Program-made: the position numbers and the translations under genes | Notes under the pieces: model-generated | The model's input: only the letters and a program-made list of their open reading frames with translations | Databases searched by the model: none | Told to the model about the DNA's origin: nothing | Shown here: in pieces, positions 6,567 to 11,832 of the stretch | How the letters are laid out: each line of letters opens with the position of its first letter | Position numbering within the stretch: the stretch's first letter is position 1 | Source: Thermoplasmatota archaeon | GTDB taxonomy: Archaea; Thermoplasmatota; Thermoplasmata; Methanomassiliicoccales; Methanomassiliicoccaceae | NCBI GenBank assembly: GCA_022709105.1 | Contig: JAKIXL010000033.1 | Coordinates: 330-12,161, forward strand | Reading direction: 5' to 3' | DNA: 11,832 nt

Positions 6567-6652
6567 TCTACGTTCGATTGTCGTTTTTTAGACATAATTA
6601 TTCGGGGCCAACATAATCCCTTTTTAGTTATTCCAGTGTAGCTGTAAGGAAG
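6567..6652. promoter_or_regulatory. Divergent promoter region and HyuA ribosome binding site
   Basis: AT-rich segments at 6583-6603 (including a six-T run read on plus, or TAAAAAA on minus) and 6611-6633 (CTTTTTAGTTATT) are candidates for the minus-strand regulator promoter and the plus-strand HyuA promoter. AAGGAAG at 6646-6652 is a good Shine-Dalgarno sequence seven bases before the ATG at 6660. Exact TATA boxes cannot be fixed by eye. Confidence 0.4.
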
Positions 6653-6659
6653 ACATATC

Positions 6660-8606
6660 ATGACACTAGGACTTGGTGTTGATACCGGTGGAACGTTCAC
6701 CGATGCCGCGATCGTAGATCTGGACACAAAAAAAGTGCTGGTCAAGGCCAAGGCCCGCACCACCTATCACGACCTCTCCATAGGCATCATCGGCGCTATC
6801 GACGCGGCGGTGAAGGGCAACGGGGTCAACCCAGGGGATATCAAATTGGTCGGTCTCTCCACCACTCTGGCCACCAATGCTATTCTGCAGGGAAGGGGAG
6901 GGGACGTCGGCCTTATAGGGATAGGGTGGACCCCCCAGGCGGACTGGTCCTTTGAGGCCAAACGCTCCGCATTCATCAGAGGCGGCTACGATTCCATGGG
7001 CAAGATGATCGAACCTCTCGACGAGAAGGGCCTGGAGGAGGCCGTTGACGACATCTGCCGCGAGATGGACGCCGTTGTCATATCTGGAATGTTCAGTGTG
7101 GCCAATCCCATCCAGGAGGCCTCGGCCAAAGGTCTGGTTCAATCCAAGTATAACTTGCCCGTGGTCATGGGGCACGACCTGACAGCGGAGCTTGGCATCT
7201 ACGAGCGCACGGTGACCGCCGTCCTCAATGCTAAACTGTTGCCTGTGATCAACGATTTCCTGGACTCTATGGAGCGCTCCCTCATATCCAGGGGCATCGA
7301 TGCATCTATATATGTGTTCAAGGGAGATGGCGGCCTGATGAGCCTGCCGGTGGCTAAAGAGCGTCCGGTCGATACCGTGCTCTCCGGCCCGGCGGCAAGT
7401 CTAATGGGCGGCCGTGCCATCTCCGGTCTAGACAGCTGCCTTGTGGTCGATGTAGGGGGAACGTCGACGGACATCGCATATCTCCAGGATGGGTTCCCCA
7501 GGCTGAACATGGAAGGGTCCATGGTCGGAAAGTGGAGGACCAGGGTCCGTGCTATTGATATCTGGACAGCTGGATTGGGCGGTGATTCCAGCGTAAGCAT
7601 GGACGATAAGGGCAACCTCAGGCTCGGCCCGGACCGGGTGCTGCCCCTGGCAATAGCAACAAAGGAACGTCCTGGTATCAAGGAGCGGATGATGTCGGAG
7701 AACACTCTCACCTTCTTTATGCCGGTGAGGAAGGAGACCGCCGCCCTGTCAGAGAAGGAGAAGAGCGTTCTACGGTTCGTTTGGGAGCGCGGCGACTGTA
7801 CGCTCTTCGAGGCGATCAACAACGTCCACGACGTGGTCTTCGTCGAAGACCAATTGAAATCATTGCGCAATAGAGGGTACATACTTCAGACAGGGCTCAC
7901 ACCTACTGACATCATGCATGTCAAGGGCATGTTCCCCGGGGGGAACAAGGAAGCGTCGGAGATCGCCCTCAGGGTCTTCGCTGGAAAATACGGTGACGAG
8001 CCTGGCAAGCTGTCCGATATGATCATGGAGCTATCGATCACTCGTATCGCTGAGGAGATCGTCAAAAAAGGGCTGATCGATGCGGGCGGCGACATTCCGG
8101 ATTCCAGTGGCTTCGACCTCCTGCTGCGCTCGACCGCCGGATCGGGAATTCTGAAGGACCTAAAGGTCGTAGCGACGCCCAAAGTGCCCATCGTCGGCGT
8201 TGGCGCTCCTGTAGATGTCATGGTGAAGCCGTTGGAGGCCCGGCTGGGATGTCCGGTCATCATACCTCCTAACCATGATGTGGGCAACGCTGTAGGCGCA
8301 GTGCTGAGCCAGGTGACGGAGACCGCGACCGTTCGCATCTTTCCCAAGGAGTTCAAGTACGTAGTGTTCGGACCAGGATCATCTCCCATGGAATATTCCA
8401 CCTACGACTCCGCGCTCGCGGCCGGAAAATCCTATGCCGAGTACTTTGTCAAGGAGCGGATAAAGAGGACCGGGGCTGTCGATGTATCGGTCAAGCTTGA
8501 CGTGGACGAGCATCGCTTCTGTGATGGATATGGACAAGAGATGAAGTTCACCAACTGGGTGGACCTGACCGCCACGGCGACGGGGAGGCCCAAGATCAAA
8601 CTATAG
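6660..8606 (+). CDS. HyuA-like hydantoinase/oxoprolinase-family ATPase-fold protein, copy 1
   Basis: A 648-residue member of the HyuA (hydantoinase A/5-oxoprolinase) branch of the ASKHA fold. Phosphate-binding motifs are intact: VDTGGTFTD (7-15) and VVDVGGTSTD (262-271), plus the late glycine-rich segments IVGVGAPVD (511-519) and NHDVGNAVGAV (538-548). Between about 363 and 411 lies a winged-helix-like segment, directly before the family motif GLTPTD (412-417). Family members usually couple ATP hydrolysis to ring opening or carboxylation and normally need a HyuB partner; none is visible here. The product is cytoplasmic. It is clearly paralogous to the next gene along its full length. The TAG stop and a GC-rich hairpin at 8613-8633 follow. 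A role as an ATP-driven activator is possible because corrinoid-protein activases (RamA, RACo) share the wider ASKHA fold, but it lacks their Fe-S domain. The substrate is unknown. Confidence 0.88.
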   Translation: MTLGLGVDTGGTFTDAAIVDLDTKKVLVKAKARTTYHDLSIGIIGAIDAAVKGNGVNPGDIKLVGLSTTLATNAILQGRGGDVGLIGIGWTPQADWSFEAKRSAFIRGGYDSMGKMIEPLDEKGLEEAVDDICREMDAVVISGMFSVANPIQEASAKGLVQSKYNLPVVMGHDLTAELGIYERTVTAVLNAKLLPVINDFLDSMERSLISRGIDASIYVFKGDGGLMSLPVAKERPVDTVLSGPAASLMGGRAISGLDSCLVVDVGGTSTDIAYLQDGFPRLNMEGSMVGKWRTRVRAIDIWTAGLGGDSSVSMDDKGNLRLGPDRVLPLAIATKERPGIKERMMSENTLTFFMPVRKETAALSEKEKSVLRFVWERGDCTLFEAINNVHDVVFVEDQLKSLRNRGYILQTGLTPTDIMHVKGMFPGGNKEASEIALRVFAGKYGDEPGKLSDMIMELSITRIAEEIVKKGLIDAGGDIPDSSGFDLLLRSTAGSGILKDLKVVATPKVPIVGVGAPVDVMVKPLEARLGCPVIIPPNHDVGNAVGAVLSQVTETATVRIFPKEFKYVVFGPGSSPMEYSTYDSALAAGKSYAEYFVKERIKRTGAVDVSVKLDVDEHRFCDGYGQEMKFTNWVDLTATATGRPKIKL

Positions 8607-8612
8607 GGCGAA

Positions 8613-8633
8613 GTGCCGGCCTTTGGCCGGTAC
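8613..8633 (+). other. GC-rich hairpin between the two HyuA genes
   Basis: GTGCCGGCC (8613-8621) pairs with GGCCGGTAC (8625-8633) over a TTT loop, nine pairs with one G-T wobble. It begins seven bases after the first HyuA stop. With no T-run behind it, it is more likely an RNA processing or stabilising element, or a partial terminator setting the ratio of upstream to downstream expression, than a full terminator. Confidence 0.45.
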
Positions 8634-8660
8634 GTTAGTCCAAGAACTTAAGCCGATAGA

Positions 8661-8667
8661 GGAGAGG
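8661..8667 (+). promoter_or_regulatory. Ribosome binding site deciding the start of HyuA copy 2
   Basis: GGAGAGG lies 11 bases before GTG 8679 but 20 bases before ATG 8688. Spacing therefore favours the GTG start, although the extra residues are not conserved-looking and the ATG cannot be excluded. Confidence 0.45.
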
Positions 8668-8678
8668 ACCAGACGGAC

Positions 8679-10709
8679 GTGGGAACAATGAAAGCTTCAA
8701 GCAACGAAGGCGAGATCAACCTGGGATTGGGGATCGATACCGGCGGCACCTATACAGACGCCGCTATCCTGAACATGGCGAGCGGTGCGGTATTGACCAA
8801 GGCAAAGTCCCTGACCACTCGTGAGAACCTTACTATCGGGATCGGCAAGGCCATCTCCGCTCTGGACAAGTCCCTCTTCGATAGGGTGCGCCTATTGGCA
8901 GTGTCCTCGACCCTCGCTACCAACTCGGTGGTGGAAGGCAAGGGCTGCCGGGTCGGGCTTATCGTCATAGGACATGAAGCTGTTCCCAATATACCAGTGG
9001 ACGAGATCGTCCAGCTGAGAGGGGGCCATAACTTAGAAGGGGTCAGGAAGAACGAGCTGGACCTGGATGGCGCTAGGGAGTTCGTGTGTTCTGTGAAGGA
9101 CAAGGTTGATGCCTTCGCCATATCTAGCTATCTGAGCGTCAGGAACCCGGAGCATGAGATCGCAGTCAGGGAGCTTGTGAAGTCGCTAGCTCCCTACCCG
9201 GTCGTGTGCGGTCACGAACTCTCATCGGCCCTAGGTTTCCATGAGCGGACGATCACCGCTGTGCTAAACGCTCGCCTGATACCCATAATAACAGATCTAA
9301 TAGCTTCGATCAAGAACGTCCGAGACCGTCTTGGCATAAAAGCTCCTTTGATGATTGTCAAAGGGGACGGTTCCCTCATGGACGAATCTGTGGCCAAGGA
9401 ACGTCCGGTCGAGACAATCCTTTCAGGGCCGGCAGCCTCGATCATCGGCGCGAAGGCGCTGACCAGCCTTGATGATGCTATTATCGTCGACGTTGGAGGC
9501 ACGACCACCGACATAGGCATCCTGAGGGGCGGCCTTGACGCTGAAGGAGCAATGCTGGGCGGATGGCGCACAAGGGTGAGGGCAGTGGATATCTTCACTT
9601 CCGGCATCGGAGGCGACTCTCGAGTGGTGGTCGCCAGCGGGAAGATACAGATCAGCGCCCTTAGGGTAATGCCGCTATGCATTGCATCCTCCAGCTTCCC
9701 TAGTCTTAGGCCCAAGTTGCAAGCGCTCATCGGAAGCAAGGGTCGATGGACTCCCTCTTACATGGACCTTGACACCGTCCCTCAGGTTACTGAGTTCTTC
9801 ACCTTCTCCAGGGAGGCCAACGGCCACGACCTCGGGGAAGAACAAAGGAGGGTTCTTGACCTCTTAAAGGAGGAGCCCATGTCGCTGTACGAGCTGGCGG
9901 AGGCCCTGAACGTGCACCCGCTCTCACTTAACCTAAGGAAGATGGAGGGTCTAGGCATCATACAGCGCATCGGCCTCACACCGACCGATATGCTGCACGC
10001 CGAAGGCTCTTACGTCGAGTATGACCCCGAAGCCTCCAAGTTCGGAGTACAGGTCCAGGCCGAGATTCTTGGGATACCGGTCACCGAGTTCATCGATTCT
10101 GTAAAGACAGCGGCCATCGAGAAGATCACCTTCGAGGTGCTGAGGAAACTGGTGTTCGAGGAGGTCGGAGAGGCCAAGTTGGACGAGGTTGCGACATCCC
10201 TTATGAACAATATGGTCCGAGGGACCGGGCGTCGGGACTTCGCTTGCCATCTGGCGCTGAACAAGCCGATCATAGGCATCGGTGCACCAGTGGGAGCATA
10301 CCTCCCAACGGTGGCCAAGATATTCGGGACCAGTCTGGTGCTTCCCGAGAACTCGGAGATAGGCAATGCTGCCGGGGCGATATCAGGCAACGTCATGGAA
10401 TCCATAGATCTTCTCATACGACCAAAGAAAGGATTGGCAGAAATGGAGAACCCTCCATGCACTCTATATTGGATGCAGGAAAAGAGGGACTTCGAGCACA
10501 TGGACGATGCCATTGCGTATGCCAAGGCGGAGGGTGGCAGGCTGGTCAAGGAGATGGCTCTTGCCTCTGGGGCCGACAGTGCTGAGGTGATAATAGATGA
10601 AAAACGAAAGGAGGCCAAGCTCAGCGGAGGTTGGGGGGGAAGCATACTCTTAGAGGTAGTTATCACCGTGACCGGCGTCGGCAAGCCCCGCCTGTTCTTC
10701 GAGGGATGA
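8679..10709 (+). CDS. HyuA-like hydantoinase/oxoprolinase-family ATPase-fold protein, copy 2
   Basis: A 676-residue paralogue of the preceding gene. The phosphate motifs are intact: IDTGGTYTD (19-27) and IVDVGGTTTD (269-278), as are the late motifs IIGIGAPVG (531-539) and NSEIGNAAGA (558-567). As in copy 1, a winged-helix-like segment (about 385-431, MSLYELAEALNVHPLSLNLRKMEGLGII) directly precedes GLTPTD (432-437). An additional stretch around 335-380 differs from copy 1. Start is GTG 8679 on Shine-Dalgarno spacing; ATG 8688 is the alternative. The stop overlaps the next gene's start as ATGA, indicating translational coupling to the first DGC protein. Two retained copies with complete nucleotide motifs suggest separate or heteromeric roles rather than recent duplication. 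HyuB is again missing, so hydantoinase or oxoprolinase activity should not be assumed. Confidence 0.88.
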   Translation: MGTMKASSNEGEINLGLGIDTGGTYTDAAILNMASGAVLTKAKSLTTRENLTIGIGKAISALDKSLFDRVRLLAVSSTLATNSVVEGKGCRVGLIVIGHEAVPNIPVDEIVQLRGGHNLEGVRKNELDLDGAREFVCSVKDKVDAFAISSYLSVRNPEHEIAVRELVKSLAPYPVVCGHELSSALGFHERTITAVLNARLIPIITDLIASIKNVRDRLGIKAPLMIVKGDGSLMDESVAKERPVETILSGPAASIIGAKALTSLDDAIIVDVGGTTTDIGILRGGLDAEGAMLGGWRTRVRAVDIFTSGIGGDSRVVVASGKIQISALRVMPLCIASSSFPSLRPKLQALIGSKGRWTPSYMDLDTVPQVTEFFTFSREANGHDLGEEQRRVLDLLKEEPMSLYELAEALNVHPLSLNLRKMEGLGIIQRIGLTPTDMLHAEGSYVEYDPEASKFGVQVQAEILGIPVTEFIDSVKTAAIEKITFEVLRKLVFEEVGEAKLDEVATSLMNNMVRGTGRRDFACHLALNKPIIGIGAPVGAYLPTVAKIFGTSLVLPENSEIGNAAGAISGNVMESIDLLIRPKKGLAEMENPPCTLYWMQEKRDFEHMDDAIAYAKAEGGRLVKEMALASGADSAEVIIDEKRKEAKLSGGWGGSILLEVVITVTGVGKPRLFFEG

Positions 10710-11056
10710 GCGTGGCAACGATCAATATTCTCATATGCGCAGGTTTCTCTCCGTCTGCCAGAGTGGTCCGCCAGGCACTGCGGCGGGTGTCGGAGAAGAA
10801 GGACATCCGGGTCCACACGCCCTGCCCGGCGGGAGCTGGCCTTAACAAGTACATCGAGGAACTGAGGTCCCTTGACCCAAATCGCACCATCGTCGTAGAG
10901 GGATGTGACGGATGTTGTGGTACGCAGACACTAATGATGCATGGACTCATCCCTATGAAGACGGTGATAATCGACAAGACAGCCGTAGTTGATGAGCGCT
11001 CGGTCTCGGCGGCCGAGAACAAGATACTTGCCAGCTTGCAGGAGATGGGCGCATGA
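10706..11056 (+). CDS. DGC-type putative zinc-binding protein, copy 1
   Basis: A 116-residue cytoplasmic protein resembling the DGC-domain family (putative zinc-binding, COG4273-like), a group with no firmly established biochemical role. Cysteines occur at the family positions: C11 (ICAG), C40 (TPCPAG), C67 and C70 within GCDGCCG (66-72), which also has an adjacent C71. The overall order, a beta strand ending in Cys, a second Cys-Pro segment, then VVEGC followed by a helix and a valine-rich strand, fits the family. ATG 10706 overlaps the stop of the HyuA gene by ATGA, so the coding start is well supported; longer upstream frames are not needed. It is followed by a second family member with another ATGA overlap. 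The four to five cysteines could hold zinc, cobalt or an Fe-S cluster. Confidence 0.78.
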   Translation: MSVATINILICAGFSPSARVVRQALRRVSEKKDIRVHTPCPAGAGLNKYIEELRSLDPNRTIVVEGCDGCCGTQTLMMHGLIPMKTVIIDKTAVVDERSVSAAENKILASLQEMGA

Positions 11057-11439
11057 GGGTGATGGTGGTCGTCTGCGGGGCGAACGGCGAGCGCTCCCTC
11101 ATAATCGAAAAGGCAGTAGAGAAGTTCGCAAGGGAGAACTTCGAGCGCATCATTCAGATAAGTGCTTGCACCGTAGCTGCATCGCCCATCCTGGTAAGGA
11201 TGAGCGGAGGAGACCCGGAACATCTGGTGGCAGTAAGCGGTTGCCGCAACCGGTGCTCTGAGCTCATACTTAAGAGGGCGGGGATGGTACCCAAGGTAAG
11301 CGTCGTTCTCGACGACGCGGTGGAACGAGAACTGGGGAAGTGCGAGAGCTGTGCCAAGTTCATGTTCCCGGACATCAAAGAGGAAGAATGGATAAGTTTC
11401 GCAAAAATGATGACCGACGCCATCGACCGCGCCCTATGA
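11053..11439 (+). CDS. DGC-type putative zinc-binding protein, copy 2, with extra CxxC
   Basis: A 128-residue relative of the preceding protein with the same layout: C8 (VVCGANG), C39 (ISACTVAA), then C64-R-N-R-C68 (SGCRNRC) ahead of a helix and the strand VPKVSVVL. The DGC signature itself is altered, and a distinct C97-E-S-C100 pair near the C-terminus adds a possible further metal ligand set not seen in copy 1. The start overlaps the previous stop by ATGA, so the HyuA-2, DGC-1 and DGC-2 products are probably made in fixed proportion and may form a complex. Its stop at 11437-11439 abuts, tail to tail, the end of the broken HAD gene on the other strand. The function is unknown; metal or corrinoid handling is a guess from cysteine content and context. 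Confidence 0.72.
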   Translation: MRVMVVVCGANGERSLIIEKAVEKFARENFERIIQISACTVAASPILVRMSGGDPEHLVAVSGCRNRCSELILKRAGMVPKVSVVLDDAVERELGKCESCAKFMFPDIKEEEWISFAKMMTDAIDRAL

Positions 11440-11832
11440 TCATCCAAGGGCTCCGATGGTCTCCCCTCGCACCGAGCGACGGAAGGCCAGGCTCTGTCTG
11501 GTAAGCGACTTCATGTTATGAGGGGTTATCCTCGCTACCGTAGGCAGCTTCTCCGGATAGGTCCTCTCGAACTCCCTCATCAGGTATGAGTTATCCAGAG
11601 GATCTTAGCCCGTCGAGGTTCCAGTCATCGACCAAGGAGCAGATGCCTTCCATACCGGCCTTGTGGAAGGCCTCGGCCAGCACCGAGGTTATCACGGTAT
11701 TGTCAGAGATTACCGCGAACTCCGCCTCCCGCAGCGCATACTCGTTGCCGTTGAATGACAGCGTGAGGCCTCCGCCTTCACGCACCAGTTGGAACGCCTG
11801 AACGTCAGTTATCGAGTCGCCCACGTAGGCGG
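11440..11832 (-). pseudogene. HAD-superfamily phosphatase-like gene, frameshifted and cut by the window edge
   Basis: Minus-strand C-terminal part of a HAD hydrolase of the archaeal phosphoserine-phosphatase/EhaR-like type. Reading in from the edge, AYVGDSITDVQAF is HAD motif III with its conserved Asp residues, followed by GGGLTLSFNGNEYALREAEFAV. The listed GTG at 11824 is inside this motif, so the real start is outside the window. The frame stops at TAA 11591-11593, but a second frame beginning about 11604 continues with a coherent 54-residue tail (DPLDNSYLMREFERTYP, later SVRGETIGALG) to TGA at 11440-11442. Restoring one base near 11604-11608 (for example AAGG instead of AAG on the minus strand) would join ...DGLR to DPLDN without loss. 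Either the gene is recently broken or the sequence has a one-base error. I lean to an error or a fresh lesion because the tail is undecayed. Confidence 0.75.

Noticed and set aside
5791..6591. 266-residue open frame on the plus strand opposite the regulator
   Set aside because: It is antisense to a well-supported HTH_10 protein, is rich in serine and low-complexity composition, and shows no recognisable motif.
7199..7882. 227-residue open frame on the minus strand within HyuA copy 1
   Set aside because: It lies opposite conserved HyuA motifs and is a by-product of GC-rich codon use.
8604..8651. Pyrrolysine read-through at the TAG stop of HyuA copy 1
   Set aside because: The next in-frame stop adds only about 15 residues that run through the GC-rich hairpin, and the protein already ends at the family's usual C-terminus, as its paralogue does.
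10631..10705. Longer N-terminus for the first DGC protein
   Set aside because: The extra residues come from the HyuA reading overlap and are arginine-rich and unlike the family; ATG 10706 with an ATGA overlap gives the expected N-terminus.
6660..10709. Naming the two HyuA genes as N-methylhydantoinase or 5-oxoprolinase
   Set aside because: Only the HyuA subunit type is present, no HyuB is visible and no substrate can be deduced, so a specific enzyme name would be unsupported.

Overview
The window looks archaeal, most likely from a methylotrophic methanogen of the Thermoplasmatota (Methanomassiliicoccales or a relative). This is inferred from gene content: two MtaA/MtbA-like zinc methyltransferases of the UroD fold, a free-standing corrinoid protein, a G3E GTPase, an archaeal HTH_10 (bacterio-opsin-activator type) regulator, TATA-like elements upstream of several genes, and moderately high GC. 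No rRNA, tRNA, CRISPR array, transposase or integrase was seen.

Left part (1-3458), methyl-transfer genes: the 3' part of one UroD-family methyltransferase ending in a hairpin/T-tract terminator, a 107-residue seven-cysteine zinc-ribbon protein, a second complete UroD-family methyltransferase, a 400-base gap with several inverted repeats, and a corrinoid protein. In this scheme the corrinoid protein would carry a methyl group on cobalt and a UroD-type enzyme would pass it to a thiol such as coenzyme M. No substrate-specific methyltransferase (MtaB, MtbB, MttB type) is in the window.

Middle part (3567-5688): an RluB/RsuA-type pseudouridine synthase of strongly bacterial character, then a two-gene unit made of a CobW/UreG/HypB-like GTPase and an unrecognised histidine-rich protein.

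Right part (5892-11439): a regulator faces away from two tandem HyuA-like ATPase-fold proteins, and the second HyuA gene overlaps two successive small DGC-type cysteine proteins through ATGA junctions. A perfect 9-bp inverted repeat lies in the regulator/HyuA divergent promoter region. No HyuB partner is present, so ordinary hydantoin or oxoproline hydrolysis is doubtful. This HyuA-HyuA-DGC-DGC set, close to corrinoid methyl-transfer genes, is the best candidate for an uncharacterised system; a role in corrinoid activation or metal handling is only a hypothesis.

The right edge holds the end of a HAD-superfamily phosphatase-like gene on the minus strand. Its reading frame is broken by an apparent one-base loss near 11604.
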